DNA of 64,000 nucleotides, from positions 3,410,501 through 3,474,500 of the forward strand of contig NC_016940.1 in the NCBI RefSeq assembly GCF_000250635.1. Reading direction: 5' to 3'. Below, in pieces: positions 44,576-53,022 of the stretch. A program made the translations under genes and the position numbers. How positions within the stretch are numbered: position 1 is the first letter of the stretch; the number at the start of each line of letters is the position of its first letter. The notes under the pieces are model-generated. The model was not told where the DNA came from. It was given only the letters and a program-made list of their open reading frames with translations, and made no database searches. Source of the stretch: Saprospira grandis str. Lewin (GTDB taxonomy: Bacteria; Bacteroidota; Bacteroidia; Chitinophagales; Saprospiraceae).

Positions 44576-44842
44576 CTAGTGATCGTGACCTTCGTGGCTT
44601 TCTTCTTTAGCTTCGCCTTCAGCGGGAGCAGCTTCACCCTCAGCAGGAGCAGCTTCACCTTCGCCTTCAGTTGTAGCTTCAGTTTCAGGAGCGGCTTCAG
44701 TGTTGCCTTCTTCCTGTGCTTTCTCACCACCTTCTTGGGTAGTTTCTTCAGTTTTTGCTTTTTCTTCCTTGGGAGCTTCTTCACCGCAAGAAGTGATAGC
44801 AAAAGCGAAAACCATTACGAACAATAGATTCAAAAATTTCAT
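44576..44842 (-). CDS. Small acidic Ala/Glu-rich lipoprotein (88 aa)
   Basis: Lipobox FAITSCGEE (Cys19). The mature part is almost entirely Glu, Ala, Lys, Thr and Pro, with a short internal repeat (GEAAPAE twice) and a histidine-containing end HEGHDH. It is intrinsically disordered and strongly negative. Such a chain could bind metal or act as a surface brush, which is inference. It precedes its own terminator. The downstream neighbour on the same strand is convergent to DUF2851. Confidence 0.78.
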   Translation of the reverse strand: MKFLNLLFVMVFAFAITSCGEEAPKEEKAKTEETTQEGGEKAQEEGNTEAAPETEATTEGEGEAAPAEGEAAPAEGEAKEESHEGHDH

Positions 44843-44923
44843 GGTTGGAATGTTTGATAGATCAAAAAAATGTGAATAGTCTGATTATATACAATAAGTG
44901 ATTATTGTCTAATTTGTTGGCGC

Positions 44924-45376
44924 TTAGCGCTTTAGGATGGCCGAGACCTCTTCTCCATCGGGAGAATTGGCGTTAAATATGAGGGTCTTTTCGTCCCATT
45001 CTTTAATGGTCCAGGTTTCTGGAGCATCATCAGTATTGGTTATCTTAATGATGTTTTCTTCCTCGATTAGTTCATATTCGGCGGTAGAACTACCTTCCTC
45101 GTTAATCATATTAAGTTTACCATCCTTTTCGAAGATAAAGAGAAGAGCGCCTTTTTCAAAATTCTCGGTTTCGCCCTTACTTTTCGTTTGGACCACAGAC
45201 CATTTGCCCAAAAGTGTTTTTTCGGCAGCCTTGGCTACCTCTTCTTTTTGGCTACTATCTTGCGCTACTTCAGCGCTTTTAGGTTCATTATCTTCAACTT
45301 TGGCGGTTTCATTATTGCAAGAAAAGATAGCCAAGCTAAAGAGTAAAAATAGAAAAGCGTGAAAAACCTTTTTCAT
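44924..45376 (-). CDS. Lipocalin-like lipoprotein (150 aa)
   Basis: Lipobox SLAIFSCNNE (Cys20), a disordered charged linker of about 30 residues, then a lipocalin-like domain starting LLGKWSVVQTKSKGETENF with strands to EEVSAILKR. Plan similar to 40565-40969. A TAATTTTG box lies upstream at 45434-45441. Ligand unknown. Same strand as the acidic lipoprotein gene, 81 bases apart. Confidence 0.78.
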   Translation of the reverse strand: MKKVFHAFLFLLFSLAIFSCNNETAKVEDNEPKSAEVAQDSSQKEEVAKAAEKTLLGKWSVVQTKSKGETENFEKGALLFIFEKDGKLNMINEEGSSTAEYELIEEENIIKITNTDDAPETWTIKEWDEKTLIFNANSPDGEEVSAILKR

Positions 45377-45433
45377 TTGGTGTAATTTCTACTTGAGAAT
45401 AAATTCAAGCTGGGTTGATTTAAAAAGCGGCTA

Positions 45434-45441
45434 CAAAATTA
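45434..45441 (-). promoter_or_regulatory. Candidate -7 box for the lipocalin-like lipoprotein
   Basis: Minus-strand TAATTTTG fits TAnnTTTG, about 58 bases before the ATG. The rest of 45377-45612 is AT-rich with no gene. Confidence 0.38.
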
Positions 45442-45612
45442 AACAAAAGTCTAGTAAGCTATTTAAATCCTAGGTTAATTTTTGGTGTATTCGCTACTTT
45501 TTTTGGGCAGCCCTCTTTTTAGCCAAGAAAATTAGGAAATAATCGTTAAATTATTGACTTGAGGCAGCAGCCATTCTGCAATTTATTAAGTTTTTTTTAA
45601 CAACTTAGCAAT

Positions 45613-46416
45613 ATGGATCCCAAACATCAAAAAAATTTAGATTTTCTGCAAGAGCAAAGTCCACTTTCAGCAGAAGAGAATGTAGAAATTTTTGATCGGC
45701 ATAAATATGATTTGCGGCTTTCTTTGTGGGAGGCGCTTTGGCCAAGGGAAGAAAAAGAGGCTTTATTTCAAATTTATGAGGGGGCCGACAATGCTATGCA
45801 GCAGCGTTTGCAGGCTTTAGAAAAGTTGTTGTTATTTTATTGTCCCAATCCAAAGTTTAAGGCCGTTATCTTGGACCTAAAGCGGAGGAAGACCGTGAAA
45901 ATTAAGGCCACAACTGCGGAGAATTTGCAAAAGTTCCGAAGGATTCCAACAAAAGCAGAAATTTTGCGATTTTTTGATGCTTTGGGCAGCAAGGATGAAG
46001 CTTTGGCGGCTCGTTTATTATTGGGCCTACAAGATTTTGGTCGAGAAGTAGCTCCTCAGGAGCGTTATATTCAGATGATGGCCGAGGCCGATGACATCGC
46101 CTTGGCCGATGCGGCCCTAACGCTTTTGGCCCGTATTCCAGGGGCTTTTGTTCGTTCTTTGCCGCTCTATCAGTTTTTGTTGCATCAGCCCAATCGGCGA
46201 TTTCAGGTGCTCAAGAATTTGCAGGGGGCCAGAGGCCTAAATCCAGAGTTATTATTTAGTTTTTTCCGGCCCATCATTAGTGATTATGAGCGTTTGGCTC
46301 GCACAGATGGCATGATGAACGACCTTTGGCCAGAAATGCAATTGATTCGGAGCATTTTGTCCAATAATGGGGGAGGAGGCCGAGTCTGGCAGTTCGAGTC
46401 AGAAGTATTGAAGTAA
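45613..46416 (+). CDS. Helical cytoplasmic protein of unknown function (267 aa)
   Basis: No signal or membrane helix. Predicted almost all helical, with repeated hydrophobic helices (ALAARLLLGLQDFG, IALADAALTLLARIP) that suggest an ARM/HEAT-like right-handed superhelix. The ATG at 45613 is preceded by an AT-rich region. No catalytic motif and no recognised family. Convergent with the ABC transporter gene across a terminator. Confidence 0.72.
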   Translation: MDPKHQKNLDFLQEQSPLSAEENVEIFDRHKYDLRLSLWEALWPREEKEALFQIYEGADNAMQQRLQALEKLLLFYCPNPKFKAVILDLKRRKTVKIKATTAENLQKFRRIPTKAEILRFFDALGSKDEALAARLLLGLQDFGREVAPQERYIQMMAEADDIALADAALTLLARIPGAFVRSLPLYQFLLHQPNRRFQVLKNLQGARGLNPELLFSFFRPIISDYERLARTDGMMNDLWPEMQLIRSILSNNGGGGRVWQFESEVLK

Positions 46417-46450
46417 AAAAAAGACCAAAGCTAAACTAGCTTTGGTCTTT
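46414..46450 (-). terminator. Terminator between convergent genes
   Basis: AAGACCAAAGCT and AGCTTTGGTCTT (12 bp) around AAACT. A run of A on the left supplies the T run for the minus-strand ABC gene; the plus-strand side has only three T. Confidence 0.85.
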
Positions 46451-46455
46451 GGTGT

Positions 46456-48198
46456 TTAGGCCTCTTCGCAGCCATCAAATAGCTCGTTGAAGTAAGCTTG
46501 TTTTTTTAGCTCATTATAACAGCCATTAAAAATAATCTCGCCCTTATCCAGAACAATCACTCGTTTACAGCGGGCGGCCAGCTCAGAAGAGCGGCTAACG
46601 GCCACTAGGGTCCAAGGTGCATTTGGCGCAGTAAGCAAATTCGTCAACATCCGCTTTTCTCTACTCTCTAAACCTACCAAAAGGTTTTCGGCGGCCAAAA
46701 AACGAGGATGGTCCACAATACAACGGGCCAATAAAATCTTTTTGATGGTCGATTGCGATAAGCCCTGTCCATCGGAGGGAATCATGGCGTCTAGGCCCTC
46801 TGGATGCTCCTGCAAAAAACGGTCAAGTCCCACCGCTCGACAAGTAGAAAGGACATCCTGGGCCGTAACATCTTTTCGCCCCATGGCAATGTTTTCTAGC
46901 AAATTGCCATAAAATAAATGCTCTTCCCTCAAGTAATCGCCCATATAAGAGCGCAAACTACTCAAATTGAGGTTGCGAATGGGCATTTGGTTATAATCAA
47001 TGGTCCCCTTAAAGTTTTGGTACAAGCCTAGCAAAATTCGCAAGAGGGTCGTTTTTCCCGAATCGGCAAAACCCGTAATGCAAAGGTGCTCTCCTCCGCC
47101 CAACTCAAAAGAAATATCTTTGAGTACCGGCGGCATCAGCGGCTCTGGATGATAACTCATTTTGTGTACCCGAAGATGAATCCCTTTGTTTCCAACAATT
47201 TCCTGAAAATCAATCCCTTCTTCTTCTTCTAAAGGCAAATCCGTAACATGGGCAATTTTCTCAATGGCCGTCAGGACATCAAAAACGGTTTCCATGCTCA
47301 AAATAATTTTCTCCAAGGCATTGAGCACCATGATAATCATGATTTCTGCCGCAACAAATTGCCCAATGTTCATTTCATTCGAAATAACCAAGCCTCCACC
47401 CAATAACAAAAGGGCCAAGGTGGCGCCTCCCCGAACACCCACCATGCTCATAAACTGCTGCCGATAAACCGCAAAATGACTCTGCCGATGCTTGAGGTAA
47501 CTCCCCACCAATTCATCGGTTTTTTCTAAGGGGTATTGGGTGCGCCCAGCCAACTTAAAGGAGCCCATGGTCCGCCCCAATTCCTCTAACCAATAGGCTA
47601 CTTTGTACTTATATTTCGATTCTCTTAAACTACTGGCCAAACCTTCCTGATAGGTAAAGTATAAAATAGCCACCAATACAAATATTAAGGTTAGGCCAAA
47701 AAAGACAAAGAAAGGATGATAGCTGGCCAACAAAATTAACCCAAAGAGTATTTGTAATACAGAAGCTGGCAAATCAATGATGAGCTTAGGCACCCCCTTT
47801 TGCACCGATAAAGTGTCAAAAAAACGGTTGGCCAATTCGGGCGCATAAGCCTCCCGAATGCTCTCCATCTTGAAGCGCGGAATCCGATAGGCAAACTCAA
47901 AGGCCGAACGCGTAAATATCCGCTGCTGAATCCCCTCCGCAATCAATACTTGCATATACCGAGTGATCCCCACCGCCACACTAGCCCCGGTAATCAAAAA
48001 ACAGAGGGTGTACCAACTGGTCGTGGTCTCTCCAATCGCAATGTAGTTAATGATCGCTTGTATCCCCAAAGGAATACCCAAACCTAAAAGGCCCGCAAAA
48101 AAAGCGTAAAAACTGACTAAATAAATATCTTTGCGGTCAAGGTATAACATCTTGCCTAGCCGCTTGAGCGGCTTAAAAGAAGGCTGAACTGAAGCCAT
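46456..48198 (-). CDS. ABC exporter-type protein with degenerate ATPase domain (580 aa)
   Basis: I chose ATG 48198 (MASVQPSFKPLKRLGKMLYL). The N-terminal half is an exporter transmembrane domain with about six helices. In the C-terminal nucleotide-binding domain only Walker A is normal (GFADSGKTT, about 376-384). The Q-loop has Arg where Gln is expected (MGDYLREEH). The signature reads LSQST instead of LSGGQ. Walker B reads PRFLAAENLLVGLE, so Asp and catalytic Glu become Glu and Asn, and the H-loop His is Ser (VAVSRSSE). Degenerate sites occur in heterodimeric exporters, but no partner gene is adjacent. It may bind ATP without hydrolysis. Substrate unknown. Confidence 0.9.
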   Translation of the reverse strand: MASVQPSFKPLKRLGKMLYLDRKDIYLVSFYAFFAGLLGLGIPLGIQAIINYIAIGETTTSWYTLCFLITGASVAVGITRYMQVLIAEGIQQRIFTRSAFEFAYRIPRFKMESIREAYAPELANRFFDTLSVQKGVPKLIIDLPASVLQILFGLILLASYHPFFVFFGLTLIFVLVAILYFTYQEGLASSLRESKYKYKVAYWLEELGRTMGSFKLAGRTQYPLEKTDELVGSYLKHRQSHFAVYRQQFMSMVGVRGGATLALLLLGGGLVISNEMNIGQFVAAEIMIIMVLNALEKIILSMETVFDVLTAIEKIAHVTDLPLEEEEGIDFQEIVGNKGIHLRVHKMSYHPEPLMPPVLKDISFELGGGEHLCITGFADSGKTTLLRILLGLYQNFKGTIDYNQMPIRNLNLSSLRSYMGDYLREEHLFYGNLLENIAMGRKDVTAQDVLSTCRAVGLDRFLQEHPEGLDAMIPSDGQGLSQSTIKKILLARCIVDHPRFLAAENLLVGLESREKRMLTNLLTAPNAPWTLVAVSRSSELAARCKRVIVLDKGEIIFNGCYNELKKQAYFNELFDGCEEA

Positions 48199-48222
48199 AA
48201 GATGATTTAGAAGGGGTTGAAA

Positions 48223-48239
48223 TGATAGTAATACTATCA
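48223..48239. promoter_or_regulatory. Palindromic operator candidate
   Basis: TGATAGT-AAT-ACTATCA, a perfect 7-bp inverted repeat. It touches the -7 box of the ABC gene promoter and lies in the divergent region with the YggS-type gene, so a repressor could act on either. Confidence 0.5.
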
Positions 48240-48270
48240 AAAATACGGTTTCCTATTCCACAACAGCAAA
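48238..48270 (-). promoter_or_regulatory. Promoter of the ABC exporter gene
   Basis: On the minus strand TTTG (48270-48267), a 21-base spacer and TATTTTTG (48245-48238) match the Bacteroidota TTTG/TAnnTTTG pattern. Start would fall near 48232, giving a leader of about 35 bases. Confidence 0.55.
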
Positions 48271-48287
48271 AAAAAGCAAAGGTTTTT

Positions 48288-48953
48288 ATGCTAGATCTAG
48301 ATTTTTATCAAAACATTAAGAAGGAGTTGGCCAATGGGCAAACGGAATTGGTGGCGGTTTCCAAAACTAAACCCGCTGCCGCTGTTCAGGCGCTCTATGA
48401 TCAAGGACAACGCATTTTTGGCGAAAATAAGGTGCAGGAACTCCTAGAAAAGGCCGAAAGCCTCCCCAAAGATATTGAATGGCATCTAATTGGCCACCTA
48501 CAGCGCAATAAAGTGAAATATATTGCCCCTTTTGTGAGCCTGATTCATGCCGTAGATAGCCTCCGCCTCTTAAAGGAGATTAACAAGGAGGCCCAAAAAA
48601 ATAACAGAATCATTCCCTGTCTGCTCCAATTTCATATTGCCCAAGAAGAGAGTAAATTTGGCCTCAATTGGACCAACGCTCAGGCGCTCTTAACCTCTGA
48701 AGCCTACGCCCAAATGAAAAATATCAAAATTGTTGGCCTGATGGGCATGGCTAGCTTTAGCGATAATCAGGAACAGGTTTTGGCCGAGTTTGGCCAATTA
48801 GCCAGCTATTTCCAAAGGCTAAAAGAACAGTTTTTTGCCCAAGATCCTAGCTTTAAGGAGCTCTCTATGGGCATGTCCGGAGATTATAAATTGGCCCTAC
48901 AACAAGGCAGCACGCTTGTCCGTATTGGCTCGGCCCTTTTTGGCCAACGTTAG
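48288..48953 (+). CDS. YggS/PROSC-family pyridoxal phosphate-binding protein
   Basis: I chose ATG 48288 (221 residues, normal for the family); the longer reading from 48222 would overlap the divergent promoter. TELVAVSKTKPAAAVQALYD contains the PLP-binding lysine. GQRIFGENKVQELLEK, IEWHLIGHLQRNKVKYI and ELSMGMSGDYKLALQQGSTL with VRIGSALFG are all typical. The family is cytoplasmic, has no known enzymatic reaction and helps keep PLP balanced. Confidence 0.93.
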   Translation: MLDLDFYQNIKKELANGQTELVAVSKTKPAAAVQALYDQGQRIFGENKVQELLEKAESLPKDIEWHLIGHLQRNKVKYIAPFVSLIHAVDSLRLLKEINKEAQKNNRIIPCLLQFHIAQEESKFGLNWTNAQALLTSEAYAQMKNIKIVGLMGMASFSDNQEQVLAEFGQLASYFQRLKEQFFAQDPSFKELSMGMSGDYKLALQQGSTLVRIGSALFGQR

Positions 48954-48967
48954 CAGCATGATGATTT

Positions 48968-49084
48968 GGGGCTGCCCACTCGCTTCGCTCGGGTCGGGCT
49001 GTGCCGCAGCTCGCAGGTCTGCTCGGCCCTGCAGCGCTTTCAGCGCTTTGGTCTGGCCCTTCGGGCCACTGCTATCCATCCCTC
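48968..49084 (+). repeat. Intergenic repeat, type A (copy 17)
   Basis: TTTGGGGCTGCCC, stem ACTCGC-TTCGCTCGG, core CAGCTCGCAGGTCTGCTCGG, hairpin AGCGC-TTTCA-GCGCT, stem GGCCC-TTC-GGGCC, end CCATCCCTCAGCC. Begins 15 bases after the YggS-type stop. Confidence 0.87.
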
Positions 49085-49134
49085 AGCCAGATTTAACTTC
49101 GCTGCTTTGATCATATTTAGCTATAGCCTGCGGC
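49085..49134 (+). repeat. Truncated foldback element (left part only)
   Basis: AGCCAGATTTAACTTCGCTG follows the type A end exactly as in the two 160-bp foldback copies, but the right inverted repeat is missing. Confidence 0.6.
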
Positions 49135-49168
49135 GATCTGCGCCTGCAACATCCTAAAATAAACTGCC

Positions 49169-49756
49169 ATGAAAGAAAAACTATCTGCCGACTATTGGCA
49201 AAATCGATACCTCGAGCAAACTACGGGCTGGAACGCCGGCAGCTGCACCCGCCCTATTGCTACTTATATTGATCAGTTGGAGGATTTGGACCTCAAAATT
49301 CTTATTCCAGGTTGTGGCCATGGCCATGAGGCCCAATATCTCTACCAAAAAGGCTTTAGAAATATCCACCTCTGCGATTGGGCCCAAGAGCCACTAAGCC
49401 AACTCCAAGAAAAGCTGAGTGATTTGCCCGCTAGCCATTTTCATCAAGGCGATTTTTTTGCCCTGCAAGAAGATAATTTTGACCTCATTATCGAACAAAC
49501 TTTTTTCTGCGCCCTACCGCCCAAACTTCGGCCCCAATATGCCCAAAAAATGGCTAGCTTACTGGCCCCCACAGGCCAACTTATTGGCCTGCTGTTCAAT
49601 TTCCCGCTCAGCCAAGAAGGTCCACCCTTTGGCGGTAGCCTAGCCGCCTATCAACAACTTTTTGAGGCTTATTTTTCTTCGGTCCAAATAAATGATTGCC
49701 ATAACTCCATTAAACCCCGAGCAGGCAAAGAGTATTTTGTGCAACTGCGGCCCTAA
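49169..49756 (+). CDS. SAM-dependent methyltransferase, TPMT-like
   Basis: 195 residues. ADYWQNRYLEQTTGWNAGSC and KILIPGCGHGHEAQYLYQKG are hallmarks of the thiopurine S-methyltransferase-type family, the second being the SAM-binding glycine loop. HFHQGDFFALQEDNFDLIIE gives the acidic motif II. No thiopurine role is implied: bacterial relatives may methylate thiols, selenium or tellurium compounds. Cytoplasmic. Preceded by a type A repeat. Confidence 0.87.
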   Translation: MKEKLSADYWQNRYLEQTTGWNAGSCTRPIATYIDQLEDLDLKILIPGCGHGHEAQYLYQKGFRNIHLCDWAQEPLSQLQEKLSDLPASHFHQGDFFALQEDNFDLIIEQTFFCALPPKLRPQYAQKMASLLAPTGQLIGLLFNFPLSQEGPPFGGSLAAYQQLFEAYFSSVQINDCHNSIKPRAGKEYFVQLRP

Positions 49757-49812
49757 GGTTTGCCTAGCTCCCTAATATAAGCTATCTTTAAGGATCTAAA
49801 AGACCAACTATT

Positions 49813-50250
49813 ATGCTTCGTTATTGCACCGCTTTTTGTCTCCTTAGTCTGCTCTTTTCTTGCCAAACTACTCCAACGGATTCTCCCTTGGACCAACAGC
49901 AAAGTCTAGAGTTAGAAGAGCTGCGCTCTTCTGCCGCAGAAGAAAAAACTAAACGAAAAATCAATTGGGCCAAAATTGATCTAGAACAACTGCCCAATAT
50001 CTCGGAACAAAGCAAAGTTTTGCAAGAAGGCCTAAAGGTTTCTTTAGAAACAGAGGAAACTAATGAATCGCTAGTTTGTAGTATCTTGGACCAAAACGGC
50101 AGCTTGCAACAACAGTTTTTTCCGCCCATTCAAGCTGGGAAAAACCAAAAACTCGATTTAGATTTTAGCCAATTCCAAGCTGGCGAATATTATGTGGTCA
50201 TCCTTGGTGAGGCAACCTACCGCCGTTTTTCGGTGGCCAAATTGCGCTAA
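49813..50250 (+). CDS. Small lipoprotein with C-terminal beta domain (145 aa)
   Basis: Lipobox LLSLLFSCQTT (Cys17). A charged segment of about 45 residues is followed by a beta-rich end (LVCSILDQNGSLQQQFFPPI, GEYYVVILGEATYRRFSVAK) that resembles the shape of short type IX-type C-terminal domains. As the protein is already a lipoprotein, this may be only fold similarity. No family recognised. It ends 6 bases before the next ATG. Confidence 0.72.
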   Translation: MLRYCTAFCLLSLLFSCQTTPTDSPLDQQQSLELEELRSSAAEEKTKRKINWAKIDLEQLPNISEQSKVLQEGLKVSLETEETNESLVCSILDQNGSLQQQFFPPIQAGKNQKLDLDFSQFQAGEYYVVILGEATYRRFSVAKLR

Positions 50251-50256
50251 TACAAG

Positions 50257-51027
50257 ATGCAGATACATATTATAGGTACGGGAAAGGTCGGCCAAGCGCT
50301 AGGCCATGCGTTTTTAAAGGCGGGGCATAGCATTGGGCAATGCTATAGCAGAACCCCTGAAAAGGCCCAAAAAGCGGCTGAGGCTTTAGCTGGCCAAGCG
50401 GTTTTTGCCCTAGATCAATTAGAGAATCAAGCGGGTTATTATTTACTGGCGGTGCATGATAGAGCCATTGCTGAGGTATTGGCCCAATTGCCTCAAAGTA
50501 TCCGTAATGAACGACTGATTTTGCACTGCTCGGGGGCTACGCCATTAAGCGCACTGGCTCAAGCCAAGCAATACGGCATTTTTTATCCTTTGCAAAGTTT
50601 TCATGAGGGCTATTTACCCGATTTGGCCCGCATTCCGATCTGTTTGGCGGCTTCTTCTCCTGTTCTTTTGGAGCAATTAAAGGATTTGGCCAAATCGCTA
50701 GGCTGCCGCTATCATTTATTAGCAGAGGAACAATGGCCCGCTCTGCATCTAGCCGCCGTTATGGTCAATAATTTTAGTAACTATCTTTTTGCCATGGGCC
50801 AAAGCATTTGTGAGCAGGCTCAAATCGATCCAGAAATTCTTTTTCCCCTAATTTTGCAAAGCGCCCAGCGCCTAGAAGAAGGCCCAGCCAAAGGCTTTCA
50901 AACTGGCCCCGCCATCCGAGGAGACCAAAGCAGCATGCAAAAACATCAGGCCTATTTGGCAGAACATCAACCGCAGTTGTTGGCCCTCTACCAATTGTTG
51001 AGTCAACGCATTGAGGAGGACCTCTAA
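50257..51027 (+). CDS. Rossmann-fold DUF2520 domain protein (256 aa)
   Basis: The N-terminus MQIHIIGTGKVGQALGHAF has the NAD(P)-binding glycine pattern, followed by AGHSIGQCYSRTPEKAQKA and LILHCSGATPLSAL. The second half (LAAVMVNNFSNYLFAMGQSI) is the helical DUF2520 region. The architecture resembles dehydrogenases such as pyrroline-5-carboxylate reductase, but no substrate is known. Probably co-transcribed with the preceding lipoprotein gene. Confidence 0.87.
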   Translation: MQIHIIGTGKVGQALGHAFLKAGHSIGQCYSRTPEKAQKAAEALAGQAVFALDQLENQAGYYLLAVHDRAIAEVLAQLPQSIRNERLILHCSGATPLSALAQAKQYGIFYPLQSFHEGYLPDLARIPICLAASSPVLLEQLKDLAKSLGCRYHLLAEEQWPALHLAAVMVNNFSNYLFAMGQSICEQAQIDPEILFPLILQSAQRLEEGPAKGFQTGPAIRGDQSSMQKHQAYLAEHQPQLLALYQLLSQRIEEDL

Positions 51028-51051
51028 GGGCTGGCCCCACTTCTGCGGCGG

Positions 51052-51190
51052 ACAGGGCGCGAAGCGCCCGCAGGCCTAGCGATGTGTAGGGGTGGCCGAA
51101 GGCCAGACCGAGCCAGCTTGCTGGCGAAGGGCCGAGCGAATAGCGAGCCCCGAAACGTAGCGCCGAGGAGCGTAGCGAGGCGGAGGCCCC
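51052..51190 (-). repeat. Intergenic repeat, type B (copy 18)
   Basis: GGCGC-GAA-GCGCC, GGCCTAGCGATGTGTAGG, stem GGCC-GAA-GGCC before AGACCG, hairpin GCCAGC-TTG-CTGGC, core GGGCCGAGCGAATAGCGAGC, end GGCGGAGGCCCCAAAA. Confidence 0.87.
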
Positions 51191-51195
51191 AAAAC

Positions 51196-51290
51196 AGCAG
51201 CGAGCCCCGAAACGATAACAAGGCCTTCAGGCCGCAGTTCGACGACCAAAGGGAGTAACCGCCGAGGAGCGTAGCGAGGCGGAGGCCCCA
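51196..51290 (-). repeat. Partial second type B end plus 78-bp-unit segment
   Basis: Repeats CGAGCCCCGAAACG, then AAGGCC-TTCA-GGCC, AGTTCGACGACCAAAGGGAG and TAACCG (the motif of the 78-bp array at 22171), ending GGCGGAGGCCCCAAAA. It abuts the stop of the oxidoreductase gene. Confidence 0.75.
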
Positions 51291-51294
51291 AAAA

Positions 51295-52737
51295 CTAGCC
51301 ATCCAATAACAACTTTTTATAGGCAATAATGCCCGAAAGGGCCACGCCCGGAATCCCCTGCCCCGGATAAGCCGTGTCGCCACAAAGGTAGGCGCCCTTC
51401 TCTAGGCGAGCATCCAGCATTTGCCAGGGCTTAATCTTGAGAAATTGAGGATAACCGCCCACAAAACCAAACTTGCGCTGGGTCCAGCTTTCCCAGCTAC
51501 TAGAAGCCGAGCTATGCCTGTACAAAACCTGATCTTGAGCAATATAGCCCTGCTCGTCCAAGACCTTTAGGATCTCTTCTTCTAGGGCGGCCTTGTCTTT
51601 AACGGGCCGGCGGGCGGGGTCTGGAATATGCGTAGAAATGGAGGCTACGCCCTGGCCCAAAGGCGCTCGATACCAATCTATGGGGTCCGAAAAACTGAGG
51701 AAAATACTCTGGCTTCCAATCTGAGAAAGTGGCTGTTTGAGATGTATTTGGTGGTGCAAAACAGGGGAATCCTCTCGCCGCTTAAAGCCTATGCCCATCT
51801 GAAAAGCCGAATTGAGCTGTGGACTTTGCAACAACCGCTTTTTATAGCGCTGATGTAGCTTTTTATTGGGCCAAATATCGAGTAAATTATTGATAGGAAT
51901 GCCCGAAATCAGGCGATCAAAAGCCATTGGGCCCTGATTAGTCTGCAAAATATATTGCCCATTTTTGCGCTCAATCTGCTCTACTTTTCGCCGCAAATGA
52001 AGCTGCCCGCCTTGGGCCTCAATATAATCGCAAAAAGGTTTGACCAGTTGGTAGAGGCCTCCATAGACATAATAATTTCCGAAAAGCGTGTAGCAAAGCG
52101 CCGTGGCCCCAAACAAAACATTGACCTCTTCTAGGTAATTTTGGGCCGTAATGAGCAGCTGTTCATTGACAAAAGCCATGAAATCGGGATTTTTGTCTAG
52201 CCCATATTGTTGCAGCATCTTTTTCATCGAGCGAAAGGCGAGTCCCGCAAAAGCCAACTGCTTGGGCCGAAACCCCTTGATCATAGGGCCCAAATCTCGC
52301 CAAGAAGAGGGCGGAAAACTCTGTTGCTGCAAGGAGGTTTCCCAAACAAACTGACTAATCGCATAGGCGCGCCGCCAAAAAGCTGCCTGCCCTTTTGGGC
52401 CAAAAATGCGCTCGGCCTCCCTAATCCAATCCTCCAAATTGGCAAATCGCTCTAGCTGCTGCCCATTTTTTAGCCGAATTTGCATGGGCCGATCCAAAGG
52501 CTTCATATCAATTTGGATCGCCGTTTGCTCTAAAATATAGCGCAAAGGCATATGCTCGTCTAAGCCCACTACAGTGGTGGCCCCGGCCTCAAAAATAAAG
52601 CCCTTACGATAATAAGAACTTGTGCAACCCCCAGGCAAATAATTTTGTTCTATAATATGAACAGCATGCCCATCCTTGGCCAAGAGCGCCCCCGCAGAAA
52701 GACTCCCCATGCCCGAGCCAATAATGCCTATTTTCAT
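51295..52737 (-). CDS. FAD-dependent phytoene desaturase / carotenoid isomerase-like oxidoreductase
   Basis: I chose ATG 52737 (480 residues), where MKIGIIGSGMGSLSAGALLA starts the FAD-binding fold. YLPGGCTSSYYRKGFIFEAG is the CrtI-family substrate-side motif, and the C-terminus CGDTAYPGQGIPGVALSG is the second FAD motif. Members desaturate or isomerise carotenoids or related polyprenoids. No other carotenoid gene is nearby, so the substrate remains open. Relatives of the suggested organism are orange-pigmented, which fits but does not prove it. Confidence 0.87.
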   Translation of the reverse strand: MKIGIIGSGMGSLSAGALLAKDGHAVHIIEQNYLPGGCTSSYYRKGFIFEAGATTVVGLDEHMPLRYILEQTAIQIDMKPLDRPMQIRLKNGQQLERFANLEDWIREAERIFGPKGQAAFWRRAYAISQFVWETSLQQQSFPPSSWRDLGPMIKGFRPKQLAFAGLAFRSMKKMLQQYGLDKNPDFMAFVNEQLLITAQNYLEEVNVLFGATALCYTLFGNYYVYGGLYQLVKPFCDYIEAQGGQLHLRRKVEQIERKNGQYILQTNQGPMAFDRLISGIPINNLLDIWPNKKLHQRYKKRLLQSPQLNSAFQMGIGFKRREDSPVLHHQIHLKQPLSQIGSQSIFLSFSDPIDWYRAPLGQGVASISTHIPDPARRPVKDKAALEEEILKVLDEQGYIAQDQVLYRHSSASSSWESWTQRKFGFVGGYPQFLKIKPWQMLDARLEKGAYLCGDTAYPGQGIPGVALSGIIAYKKLLLDG

Positions 52738-53022
52738 TTTCCTGTTAATTTTTTTAACTAGTCTAAGTAGTATTTTAAACAAAAAAAAGCAAGGCCTGTT
52801 TGAAAAGGCGTCAGAGATCTATACCTAATTTCCCAAAATGCGCAAACTGCCTATTCTAAATCAACAGATTCTCTTAGCTTTGTTGTTTTAGCTGGCCCCA
52901 AATTTTAAAGGCGAAAAGCTAAACAAACCGTAAAATTCAGTCGTATCTAACGACAAAAAAAGTAGCAGAGCTTTTTCTGAATTTTTTATCTGCCTATTTT
53001 TTCAGAAGTAAATTCAATCAAG

